Assembly (NCBI GenBank): GCA_039033855.1
Contig: JBCCBV010000028.1
Location: 1-30,625, forward strand
DNA: 30,625 nucleotides
From: JBCCBV01 sp039033855
Lineage (GTDB): Bacteria; Planctomycetota; Phycisphaerae; Phycisphaerales; Phycisphaeraceae
Direction of reading: 5' to 3'
Part shown: one piece after another, positions 11,326 to 18,794 of the stretch
Layout of the letters: every line of letters begins with the position of its first letter
Numbering within the stretch: position 1 is the first letter of the stretch
Translations under genes and position numbers: made by a program
Notes under the pieces: model-generated
The model's database searches: none
Told to the model about the DNA's origin: nothing
The model's input: only the letters and a program-made list of their open reading frames with translations

Positions 11326-11443
11326 ACGAGCCGCGCACGTAAGTAAGCGGGGCCTCGGATAGCGGCGTGAGGCCGTGTAGTTGCCATCGTCTTACACCCC
11401 AGCGTATGGCGGCATGCCCCACTCCCTCACGGTCGTGGCTCGT
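11326..11443. repeat. 118-nt inverted-arm intergenic element, copy 1
   Basis: The left arm begins ACGAGCCGCGCACGTAAGTA and the right arm, read on the minus strand, begins ACGAGCCACGACCGTGAGGG. The interior holds a small hairpin (GGCCTC 11351-11356 with GAGGCC 11369-11374). It starts eight bases after the alaS stop. Copy 2 at 14221 has the same length and the same arms but an unrelated interior. I recall similar arms as a dispersed planctomycete intergenic repeat; this is from memory. It may act as a 3'-end or terminator structure, or be a non-autonomous mobile element. Confidence 0.75.
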
Positions 11444-11452
11444 ATGGAAGTG

Positions 11453-11473
11453 GCCGGGTTCGCAAAACCCGGC
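11453..11473 (+). other. Perfect 8-bp hairpin in the dapL leader
   Basis: GCCGGGTT and AACCCGGC flank the 5-nt loop CGCAA, ending 26 bp before the dapL ATG. No T-run follows, so it is not an ordinary intrinsic terminator. dapL has no clear Shine-Dalgarno sequence, so the hairpin may influence translation, or it may belong to the alaS 3' end. Confidence 0.45.
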
Positions 11474-11499
11474 TCGCGGGGTCGCTCTACACTCCGAAC

Positions 11500-12771
11500 A
11501 TGCTCAAGCTCAACGAAAACTACCTGAACCTCCAGGCCGGCTACCTGTTCCCCGAGATCGCCCGGCGGGTCTCGGCGCATCAGGCGGCGCACCCCGAAGC
11601 GGATGTCATCAAGCTCGGGATTGGGGACGTCACCGAGCCGCTGCCGCCGGCCGTGACCGAGGCGATGGCCAAGGCCGTGGCCGAGATGGCCGACGCGTCG
11701 ACGTTCCACGGCTACGGGCCGGCGCTCGGGTACGACTGGCTCCGCCAAGCCTTTGCCGAGCACGACTTCCAGAGCCGGGGGTGCGATGTCTCGGCCGACG
11801 AGGTGTTCGTCTCGGACGGCAGCAAGTGCGACGCCGCCAACATTCTCGACATCTTTGGAGCGGGCAACCGCGTGGCGGTGTGCGACCCCGTTTACCCGGT
11901 GTACGTCGACACGAACGTGATGGCAGGCAACGCCGGGCCGCCGAAGCCTGGGGACGACTCGGGTCGGTACTCCGGGTTGGTCTATCTGCCCATGACCGCC
12001 GACAACGGCTTCGTGCCCGAGCCGCCCCCGGAAGATGCTTCCGCGCCGCCATTAGATTTGGTTTATCTCTGCTCGCCCAACAACCCCACGGGCGCGGCGG
12101 CTACGAAGGACGAGCTTGCGGCGTGGGTCGCCTACGCCAACCGGCACGGGTCGATCTTGTTGTACGACGCGGCCTATGCCGACTTCATCCAAGACCCGTC
12201 GCTGCCCAGGTCGATTTATGAGATCGAAGGGGCTCGGGATTGCGCCATCGAGATGCGCAGCCTGAGCAAGACCGCGGGGTTCACCGGCACGCGTTGCGGG
12301 TATGTAGTGATCCCGAAAACCCTGGAACGTTTGAGTTCGAGCGGTCAGCCGGTGTCGCTGCATGCGCTGTGGAGCCGTCGGCAATCGACCAAGTTCAACA
12401 GCGTGGGCTACGTGGTGCAACGCGGCGCCGAGGCGGTGTATACGGCCGAGGGCCGGACGCAGTGCAAGTCGCTCATCGACGGCTACATGGCCAACGCAGC
12501 GGCGATGCGCACCGCGTTGACCGACGCCGGCCTTGCGGTGTACGGCGGGGAGAACGCGCCGTACGTCTGGGTGGGTTGTCCGGATGGCGCCGATTCGTGG
12601 GGCTTCTTCGATCAGCTGCTGACGCAGGCTCACGTGGTGGGCACGCCGGGCGCCGGGTTCGGTTCGTGCGGCGAAGGTTACATCCGCTTTTCCGCCTTTA
12701 ACGATCGGGCGAAGGTGGACCGGGCGATGTCGCGCGTGGTGGGTCAACTGGGCGCCTTGAGCGACCGATAA
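11500..12771 (+). CDS. dapL: LL-diaminopimelate aminotransferase
   Basis: DapL converts tetrahydrodipicolinate directly to LL-diaminopimelate using glutamate, bypassing the succinyl or acetyl branches. The 423-residue protein is a fold-type I PLP enzyme. It has the family start NENYLNLQAGYLFPEIARR, the LGIGDVTEPLP motif (39-49), FHGYGPALGYDWLR (69-82), SDGSKCD (105-111), SPNNPTG (192-198), YDAAYADFI (222-230) and the PLP lysine Lys257 in RSLSKTAGFTGTR. These match DapL rather than generic aspartate aminotransferases. DapF at 2615 would complete the route to meso-DAP. No Shine-Dalgarno sequence is evident; a perfect hairpin lies just upstream. It follows alaS on the same strand but is separated from it by repeat copy 1. 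Confidence 0.95.
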   Translation: MLKLNENYLNLQAGYLFPEIARRVSAHQAAHPEADVIKLGIGDVTEPLPPAVTEAMAKAVAEMADASTFHGYGPALGYDWLRQAFAEHDFQSRGCDVSADEVFVSDGSKCDAANILDIFGAGNRVAVCDPVYPVYVDTNVMAGNAGPPKPGDDSGRYSGLVYLPMTADNGFVPEPPPEDASAPPLDLVYLCSPNNPTGAAATKDELAAWVAYANRHGSILLYDAAYADFIQDPSLPRSIYEIEGARDCAIEMRSLSKTAGFTGTRCGYVVIPKTLERLSSSGQPVSLHALWSRRQSTKFNSVGYVVQRGAEAVYTAEGRTQCKSLIDGYMANAAAMRTALTDAGLAVYGGENAPYVWVGCPDGADSWGFFDQLLTQAHVVGTPGAGFGSCGEGYIRFSAFNDRAKVDRAMSRVVGQLGALSDR

Positions 12772-12876
12772 CGGTTCCAGCCAGCCACTCTGGGCGCCCT
12801 GGGCGATCGGCGGACGGGCGTCGACGATCGGCCGAAAGGCACCCGAGGTTCAAGGGTCGGCGGCGGAGCTGCGCCC

Positions 12877-14199
12877 GTGTCCATCACCGTTCGACTGCAC
12901 GCGTCCGAAGGTTCCCCGTCTGGCGGCGCACGCCCGACGGCGCCGATCACCGGCGGCGGATTCGGCCCGCCCGGCATGCTGATGCGGCGCGACGTCGAAC
13001 GACACGCCGACATCCTGCGCCAACACCTGGGTTGGCGGTTCGCGCGCATCGACCTGGGATCTTGCGCAACCGGCGAATTGGACGTGCTCGCCGATGTCGC
13101 CCAATTGCTGCACGGCATCGGGATGGCGCCCTGGCTTACGGCCCAGATCGATGCGCACTTGTCCCCAACCGACTTTGCGGCGCGGCTGACCGAAGCGGTA
13201 CGCGGGTTGTCTGGCCGGGTGCCTTCCGCCGGCGGTGCGCCGATGCGCATCGAGGTGGTGCTGCCGGCAGACGGCGAGCTCGGCCACGCCCTGCGGTGCT
13301 ACGACGCGGTCGTGGCGGCGGTGAAGTTGCACGACCCGGCGATCGAGGTCGGTGGCCCCTGCACGTCCGACCCGCAACGACTCGATGCGTTTTTGGGGCA
13401 CGTCTATCACCGGCCGCCTCCGGCCGACGTGGATCACCCATCGAGCGCATCACGCTGCGATTTTGTGTCGGTTCGGGCCGAGGGGTTGCGGGTCGAGCCG
13501 TTGGCGGCGGCGCGGGCGCTGGTGAACGTCACCCTGCCCGGCGAGGCCGGCCGACGGGTGCCGGTGGTGTGCTCGTGGTTCGACCGGAGCACGTCCCGGT
13601 GCGACGCCGAGCGCGACACGGCCGTACACGCCGCGGCGGTGGCGCGGTTCCTGCTCGAAGCGGCGCCGTTGTGCGTGGAGGCCGCGCCGGCCGGGGCGAG
13701 CGATATTCTCGATCAATCGGGAATCGGCGGGCCCGGGCTGTGTTACACGCCTTTCCACGGCGGTCCGGGGGTGCTTACCGTGCACGACCTGCCCAAGCCG
13801 ATGTTCCACGCTTTCGACTGGCTTCGGCGGTTGGGCGAAGGCGCCGCGGTCCCGTTAGAGGTGGCGCCCGCAACGCCGGGGCTGACGGTGTCGGCGTCGC
13901 GGGTGCGCAACACGCTGCGCCTGCTGGTGGCGTATGAGGCGCCGTCGGATCGCTCGGATCTGGCGCTGCGGTTGGCGGGTTGGCCGGGATCGACCGCCGA
14001 GGTTTCGCGCGTGTCGGCGAAGCACGGCTCGGCGTTGGCGCGGTGGCGGGCGCTCGGGTCGCCGGACTTCCTCAACGACGACCTGCTGAGCGAGCTGACG
14101 GCATCGAGTCTGCCCGGCGCCGCGTCGGTGTGGTTGGCGACCGAGGCGTTGGCGGTCGAGCCGGGGTCGCTGACGTGGATCGAAGCCCAGGCGGCGTGA
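12877..14199 (+). CDS. GH39-like protein lacking the catalytic glutamates (probable pseudoenzyme)
   Basis: The 440-residue protein aligns by eye with GH39 beta-xylosidase-type proteins. LGWRFARIDL and LLHGIGMAPWLTAQI match the early barrel, and CYDAVVAAVKLHDPAIEVGGP (in part CYDAVVAAVK, EVGGP) the middle. TAVHAAAVARFLLEA and TPFHGGPGVLTVHDLPKP (292-309) match the late barrel, and KHGSALARWRALGSP the C-terminal beta domain. Where GH39 has the acid/base in WNEP, this protein reads IEVVLPADG (125-133). Where GH39 has the nucleophile in TEWN, it reads CSWFDRS (232-238), with Ser at the Glu position. It is therefore probably catalytically dead and may bind sugars. The GTG start has GGAG eight bases upstream. 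No signal peptide is visible. It is convergent with argG, and repeat copy 2 lies between them. Confidence 0.75.
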   Translation: MSITVRLHASEGSPSGGARPTAPITGGGFGPPGMLMRRDVERHADILRQHLGWRFARIDLGSCATGELDVLADVAQLLHGIGMAPWLTAQIDAHLSPTDFAARLTEAVRGLSGRVPSAGGAPMRIEVVLPADGELGHALRCYDAVVAAVKLHDPAIEVGGPCTSDPQRLDAFLGHVYHRPPPADVDHPSSASRCDFVSVRAEGLRVEPLAAARALVNVTLPGEAGRRVPVVCSWFDRSTSRCDAERDTAVHAAAVARFLLEAAPLCVEAAPAGASDILDQSGIGGPGLCYTPFHGGPGVLTVHDLPKPMFHAFDWLRRLGEGAAVPLEVAPATPGLTVSASRVRNTLRLLVAYEAPSDRSDLALRLAGWPGSTAEVSRVSAKHGSALARWRALGSPDFLNDDLLSELTASSLPGAASVWLATEALAVEPGSLTWIEAQAA

Positions 14200-14220
14200 G
14201 GGCGGCCGATTTTTCCAGGC

Positions 14221-14338
14221 ACGAGCCGCGCACGAAAGTAAGCGGGACTTGTGACCGATGCATCAAGCCCGGAGGATGCACCCGGCTTGCATCGGAATCA
14301 TCGACGGCATGCCCCGCTCCCTGACGGTCGCGGCTCAT
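14221..14338. repeat. 118-nt inverted-arm intergenic element, copy 2
   Basis: The left arm begins ACGAGCCGCGCACGAAAGTA and the right arm ends in CCCTGACGGTCGCGGCTCAT. The core (14255-14295) is a strong hairpin: CCGATGCA...AAGCC opposite GGCTTGCATCGG with a small bulge. It lies between the convergent ends of the GH39-like gene and argG, 21 bp after one stop and 19 bp from the other. Length is identical to copy 1, arms are conserved and the core is different. No target-site duplication is obvious. Confidence 0.75.
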
Positions 14339-14357
14339 AATCAAGATTCTGTTTACT

Positions 14358-15581
14358 TTAAGAATTACGCCGTTCGCGCTGCCCGGCCACCTGCATGGGC
14401 AGGCCGAACAGGTCGATGAACCCACGCGCTGCGGTCACGTCGTAGCCGTCCATGGCGAAGCTAGCGAGGTCGGCGTCGTACAGCGATTCGGGCGAGCTGG
14501 CCCGGATCGCCATCGCCCGACCCTTGTAGAGCTTCACCGCCACGGTGCCGGTAACTTTTTGCGAGGCGTGGTCCATGAACGCCTGCATGGCCTCGCGCAG
14601 CGGGTGGAACCACTGCCCGTAGTAGACGATCTCGGCGTACCGGCTGGCCAGGCGGCTCTTTTCGTGGGCCAGGTCGCGTTCGAGGGTGATCTGTTCGAGT
14701 GCCTTGTGGGCTTCGTACAGGATCGTCCCGCCGGGCGTTTCGTACACGCCGCGGCTCTTCATGCCCACCAGCCGGTTTTCGACCAGCAGCGATTGCCCCA
14801 CGGCGTGCTTGCCGCCGATGTCGTTGAGGAGTTCGATGATCTCGTGCGCGGGCAGCGGCTTGCCATCGACTGACACCGGGTTGCCCTGTTCGAAACCGAT
14901 CTCGACAATTTGAGATTGATCTGGCGCGTCTTCCACGGGCACGCTCATCACCAGGCAGTGGCGCCAGTTGGGTTCTTGGTCGGGGTGCTCGATCTCGGCA
15001 CCCTCGTGTGAGATGTGCCACAGGTTGCGGTCGCGCGAGTAGATCTTGGCCTTGGTCTGGTCGACGGGCACGCCTTTGGCCTGGGCGTAATCGATGGCCG
15101 ACTCGCGGTCGGTCAGCTCGAAGCCCGGGTCTTTCCAGGGGGTGACGATCTTCAGGTCGGGGGCCAGGGCCTTGTAGGTGAGCTCGAAGCGGACCTGGTC
15201 GTTGCCCTTGCCGGTCGCGCCGTGTCCGACGGCGTCGGCGCCGGTCTGCCGGGCGACCTCGACCTGCTTCTGCGCGATCAGCGGCCGGGCGATCGACGTG
15301 CCCAGCAGGTAGTCGAGCTCGTAGGTCGCGTGGGCCCGGATCATGGGCAGGCAGAACCGCTCGGCCAGCTCCTGGCGGAGGTCCATCACGACCACCTCGT
15401 CGGCGCCGGAGGCGTAGGCCTTTTTCTCCACGCCCGAAAGCTCGTCGCCTTGGCCGAGCTCTGCGGCGAAGGCCACCAGCTTCACGCCCGGGTAGCGGTC
15501 TTTGAGCCAGGGCAGGATGACCGAGGTGTCCAGCCCGCCGGAGTAAGCGAGCACGATTTTCTGGGGGGCGTCTTGGGTCAT
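14358..15581 (-). CDS. argG: Argininosuccinate synthase
   Basis: ArgG joins citrulline and aspartate with ATP to make argininosuccinate, the penultimate step of arginine synthesis. The 407-residue protein has the N-type ATP pyrophosphatase motif VLAYSGGLDTSV (10-21), GHGATGKGNDQVRFE for citrulline/aspartate binding, TPWKDPGF and SVDGKPLPAHEII. Length fits the usual 395-410. I chose the ATG giving MTQDAPQKIVLAYSGG, which has a GGA about nine bases upstream; an ATG five codons earlier has no ribosome site. No other arg genes are adjacent. It is divergent from the zinc-ribbon membrane protein at 15898. Confidence 0.97.
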   Translation of the reverse strand: MTQDAPQKIVLAYSGGLDTSVILPWLKDRYPGVKLVAFAAELGQGDELSGVEKKAYASGADEVVVMDLRQELAERFCLPMIRAHATYELDYLLGTSIARPLIAQKQVEVARQTGADAVGHGATGKGNDQVRFELTYKALAPDLKIVTPWKDPGFELTDRESAIDYAQAKGVPVDQTKAKIYSRDRNLWHISHEGAEIEHPDQEPNWRHCLVMSVPVEDAPDQSQIVEIGFEQGNPVSVDGKPLPAHEIIELLNDIGGKHAVGQSLLVENRLVGMKSRGVYETPGGTILYEAHKALEQITLERDLAHEKSRLASRYAEIVYYGQWFHPLREAMQAFMDHASQKVTGTVAVKLYKGRAMAIRASSPESLYDADLASFAMDGYDVTAARGFIDLFGLPMQVAGQRERRNS

Positions 15582-15897
15582 AAGAGGGTCCAACATAGAA
15601 AGCAGGGAAGGTCGGCGTGGTGTGCGTGTGGGCGACGATCCGCGACCTGCACGCATTCGCGGCGCATCCAGCGCGGGACAAAGCGCCGGCACCGGCCGGG
15701 AAGAACAACAGGATTGTGGGATCGGGCTCTGCCGCCGACCCGAACGGGCCGGCTGAATTCCTGGGCGGCGCAGCGGTTCGGCAAATCCCTCGGAAGGGGA
15801 TTGCGGGGGCCGGCCTGCTTCGCGAGCCAGACAATCTACCACTCGCCGTTCAGAATGGAAGGGCCAGCCCGATTCTCCGGCTTCCTAGCATGGCCCG
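15582..15897. other. 316-bp divergent intergenic region, argG / membrane protein
   Basis: I find no convincing gene here. It should hold the promoters for argG (minus) and the membrane protein (plus). The only structure I can support is a hairpin at 15781-15804: GCAAATCCC and GGGATTGC with one bulged A and a 7-nt loop, about 200 bp upstream of argG. There is no T-run and no recognisable arginine-repressor box. Confidence 0.5.
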
Positions 15898-16749
15898 ATG
15901 CATGGACCGCCGACCGATGCGGATTGCAGCGGGGCCCCCACGGTTTCGCCGTTCCCCGGCCCGGACGACCGGTGCGACGCCTGCGGGTACCCGCTGCGAG
16001 GGCTCGATGTCGTGTCAGCGTGCCCGGAGTGCGGCCGTGCGGTCGCGGACTCGGACCCGAACGCCCGGCCCGGCTGGCCCTGGCAGCGCAAGCAGACCCC
16101 GGCGGCCTTCGTCCAGACCGCTTGGCAGGTGGCCACCGGCCCGACCCGCGCGGCGCAAACGCTGCGCTTCGGCCCAGCCAACGCGGACGTTCGGCGGTTC
16201 CTTCTGGGTGCGATCACCCTGATCTGGCTGGCGTCGGCGGCCTCGGCGTGGGCGGCGCAGCGGCTCGTCGGCCAGCGCCTGGGCTTGCCCGAGGCCCCCG
16301 AGTGGATCGGCCCGGCGATCCTGGGCATCGTCATGGCCCAGCTCGGGGTGGGCATGGCCGTGGTCGAGGCGGCTGGGCTGACCTTCCTGGGTGGTCGGCG
16401 GGGATGGACGCTGCGGTTCGCCGGGTGTTTGCGGGTCTGCGCTTACGCCACAATCGGTTGGTTGCCCGGGGCGGTGGCGATGTCGGCCGTCCTTGCCGGG
16501 GGCTGGCTGTGGCTGAATGTCGCGCCGCGGGCGTCGATCGACCGGTTCTGGGCCCTGTTCCCGGCCTGGCTCAGCGCGCCGGCGCTCGTGGGGGTCGGGG
16601 CCCTGATCCTGCTGATGGTCTGCTGCCTGGGATTCGAGGTCTTGGCGGCCCGGCTGGCCCGGGCGTGCCGGTATGTCCTGCCGGACCGCCGGGTGGAGCC
16701 CGAGCCGCGATCGGTAGAAGCAGACCTGCCGGACCCGGGTTTGAGTTAG
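15898..16749 (+). CDS. Membrane protein with N-terminal zinc ribbon, unknown function
   Basis: The 283-residue protein carries Cys26-x2-Cys29 and Cys42-x2-Cys45 in the arrangement CDACGYPLRGL...CPECGR. This N-terminal ribbon is found on many planctomycete membrane proteins. It is followed by several hydrophobic segments, approximately at 100-120, 138-165, 175-210 and 225-260, so the body is a multi-pass membrane domain. The C terminus is acidic and polar. Membrane topology suggests the ribbon faces the cytoplasm, but its target is unknown. The ATG at the start of MHGPPTDADC is the plausible start. There are no conserved enzymatic motifs. It is divergent from argG and precedes rny across a long gap. 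Confidence 0.8.
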   Translation: MHGPPTDADCSGAPTVSPFPGPDDRCDACGYPLRGLDVVSACPECGRAVADSDPNARPGWPWQRKQTPAAFVQTAWQVATGPTRAAQTLRFGPANADVRRFLLGAITLIWLASAASAWAAQRLVGQRLGLPEAPEWIGPAILGIVMAQLGVGMAVVEAAGLTFLGGRRGWTLRFAGCLRVCAYATIGWLPGAVAMSAVLAGGWLWLNVAPRASIDRFWALFPAWLSAPALVGVGALILLMVCCLGFEVLAARLARACRYVLPDRRVEPEPRSVEADLPDPGLS

Positions 16750-17163
16750 GGCGCCCGCAGGTCTAGACTTGTGTTGCGCACCGCAAGGCGATGCGTGGGT
16801 GCCGGCCCGTAACCCGGCTCGCCGGAGCGGTTTCGGCGACCCACATTCCACTTGGCACCGCATCCGCCGAAAATCGTCCCCGACGGGTCTTTTTTCCGGC
16901 TCGCAGTTTCTGGCTCCTCGCCGGACCCTGCGCCACCGCCCGGCCCCGACGTCGTGATCGAGCGACCCTTCCCGACCTTCTCGCGAGGCGATTGACCCCG
17001 TCCGCCGGGTTTACCCCCCGGCCCCGGCGTCTGAATCGGCCCCGAGCCCCAGCCCGCGCTGCCAGGCACCGCCGCTGGGCCCTTCCGCTCGACTTTGGCG
17101 TCGCCCGCCTCTCGCGGATCGCGTGCCCGCTTTCCGGCTTCGGCCGGAGAAACGGGGTTTGAC
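16750..17163. other. 414-bp intergenic region upstream of rny
   Basis: No frame here looks coding; the open frames are GC-driven, Arg/Pro-rich and lack family features. The region probably contains the rny promoter and possibly a long leader. The clearest element is the UUCG-capped hairpin at 17133-17148. Confidence 0.5.
17133..17148 (+). promoter_or_regulatory. UUCG-capped hairpin just upstream of the rny ribosome site
   Basis: TCCGGC-TTCG-GCCGGA is a perfect 6-bp stem closed by the unusually stable C(UUCG)G tetraloop. It ends 15 bases before the rny ATG and immediately before the weak ribosome site CGGGG (17153-17157). Its position would allow it to modulate translation or serve as an RNase Y recognition structure, which is inference. 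Confidence 0.45.
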
Positions 17164-18750
17164 ATGTCTGAGGTGTTCGCTGCGCTCGCCGGTTTGGCCG
17201 TGGGCGTGGGCCTGACGTTCGTGTTTCTCAAGATGGCCGGCGGCCAGGCGTTGCGCGCCGCCCGGGCCGAGGCCGACGCCATCGTCTCCAAGGCCAAGTC
17301 CGAGGGCGAAACCGTCGCCAAGCAGGTCGAGCTCGACGCCCGCAACGCCCAGGCCGAGCGGCGCGAGGCGCAGGAAAAAGAGCTGGCCAAGGAGCGCGAC
17401 GAGGTCGATGAGCAGCGCCGGGCCGTGGCCAAGCGCGAAGACAACCTCGAGCGCAAGCTGGACATGCTGGCGCTGAAAGAAAAGACCGCCGTCGAGGCCG
17501 TGGAGCAGGCCAAGCGCAAGCAGGAGCAGATCGCCGGCAAGCGCGAGGAACTCGAGGCGCAGATCGCCAAACGCAAGCAGGCGATGGAAGACTTCGAGGA
17601 AGAAAAACGCCAGGAGCTGTCGCGCATCGCCCACCTGCCCGAGGAAGAGGCCAAGCGTCAGATGCTCGAGGTCCTCGAAGGCCAGTGCCGTCAGGAGTCG
17701 GGCAAGCTCATCCAGGCCATGCGCACCAAGGCCGAGGAAGAGGCCCGCGACGAGTCGCTCAAGATCACCCTGGCGGCCCTGCAGCGCTACGCCGGCGGGC
17801 ACACCGCCGTGAGCGTCACCAACTCGGTGCCGCTGCCCAGCGACGAGCTCAAGGGTCGGATCATCGGGCGCGAAGGGCGGAACATCCGCGCCTTTGAAAC
17901 CGCCACCGGCGTCGACGTGGTGGTGGATGACACGCCCGGGTCGGTCACCGTGTCCTGCTTCGACCCGGTACGCCGAGCAATGGCCTCCGAGGCGCTGCGG
18001 ACCCTGCTTGAAGACGGCCGGATCCACCCCGCCCGCATCGAGGAAGTCGCCGAAGAAGCCAAAGCCGAGTTCGAACAGCGCGTCCAGAAGTTCGGCAAAG
18101 ACGCCGCGCTCGAGGTCCACCTCAACGACCTGCACCCCCGCGTCGTCGAGATGATGGGCCGGCTGCAGTACCGCACGTCGTACGGTCAGAACATCCTCCG
18201 CCACAGCGTGGAGGTGGCGTTCCTCTGCCAGGTCATCGCGGACGAGCTCGGGCTCGACGGCGCCCTGGCCCGGCGGTGCGGATACCTGCACGACATCGGC
18301 AAGGCCATGGACCACGAAATCGAAGGCGGCCACCCGGCCATTGGCGCCGACTTCGTCAAGAAGTTCGGCGAGAAAGAAGCGGTGCTCAACGCCGTGGCCG
18401 GCCACCACAACGACATCCCCTCGACCACGCCGTACACCCCGATCGTGATGGCGGCCGACGCGATGTCCGGCGCCCGACCGGGCGCGCGGCGCGAAACGCT
18501 CGAGAAATACATCAAACGCCTCAACCAGCTCGAAGACATCGCCGGCCACATGAAGGGCGTGCGCGAGGCGTTCGCGATTCAGGCCGGGCGCGAGGTGCGG
18601 GTGATCGTCGACCCCGATTCGATCGGCGACGCCGAGTGCGCCTACGTGGCCCGCGACATCGCCAAACGCGTCAGCGAAGAAGTCACCTTCCCCGGCGAAA
18701 TCAAGGTGACCGTGCTGCGCGAGATGCGCACCGTGGACTACGCGCGGTAA
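17164..18750 (+). CDS. rny: Ribonuclease Y
   Basis: RNase Y is a membrane-anchored endonuclease that starts mRNA decay, mainly in bacteria lacking RNase E. The 528-residue protein has an N-terminal membrane helix (about residues 3-22) and a long Glu/Lys/Arg/Ala-rich coiled coil (about 28-180). A KH RNA-binding domain follows with GRIIGREGRNIRAFE from residue 231. The HD metal-dependent phosphohydrolase domain contains ILRHSVEVAFLC and LHDIGKAMDHE (His376, Asp377). The C-terminal part keeps the family sequence EEVTFPGEIKVTVLREMR. Length is typical (about 520). The ATG is followed directly by the anchor. A UUCG hairpin precedes the ribosome site. ligA starts 44 bp downstream, so the two may be cotranscribed. 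Confidence 0.96.
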   Translation: MSEVFAALAGLAVGVGLTFVFLKMAGGQALRAARAEADAIVSKAKSEGETVAKQVELDARNAQAERREAQEKELAKERDEVDEQRRAVAKREDNLERKLDMLALKEKTAVEAVEQAKRKQEQIAGKREELEAQIAKRKQAMEDFEEEKRQELSRIAHLPEEEAKRQMLEVLEGQCRQESGKLIQAMRTKAEEEARDESLKITLAALQRYAGGHTAVSVTNSVPLPSDELKGRIIGREGRNIRAFETATGVDVVVDDTPGSVTVSCFDPVRRAMASEALRTLLEDGRIHPARIEEVAEEAKAEFEQRVQKFGKDAALEVHLNDLHPRVVEMMGRLQYRTSYGQNILRHSVEVAFLCQVIADELGLDGALARRCGYLHDIGKAMDHEIEGGHPAIGADFVKKFGEKEAVLNAVAGHHNDIPSTTPYTPIVMAADAMSGARPGARRETLEKYIKRLNQLEDIAGHMKGVREAFAIQAGREVRVIVDPDSIGDAECAYVARDIAKRVSEEVTFPGEIKVTVLREMRTVDYAR

Positions 18751-18794
18751 GCCGGGCGCCTCGTCGCAAGCCGCCGGGGCGATACCATCCCGCC

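Noticed and set aside
15781..15804. Attenuator or arginine-box control of argG
   Set aside because: A hairpin exists, but there is no T-run, leader peptide or recognisable arginine-repressor site.
16701..16722. GAGCCGCGATCGGTAGAAG inside the membrane-protein gene resembles the repeat arm
   Set aside because: It is within coding sequence, lacks the AGGGAGCGGGG half and the partner arm; chance similarity is likelier.
17011..18549. Minus-strand frame opposite rny
   Set aside because: The Leu/Phe/Gly-rich sequence is the mirror of the RNase Y coiled coil; rny itself is unambiguous.
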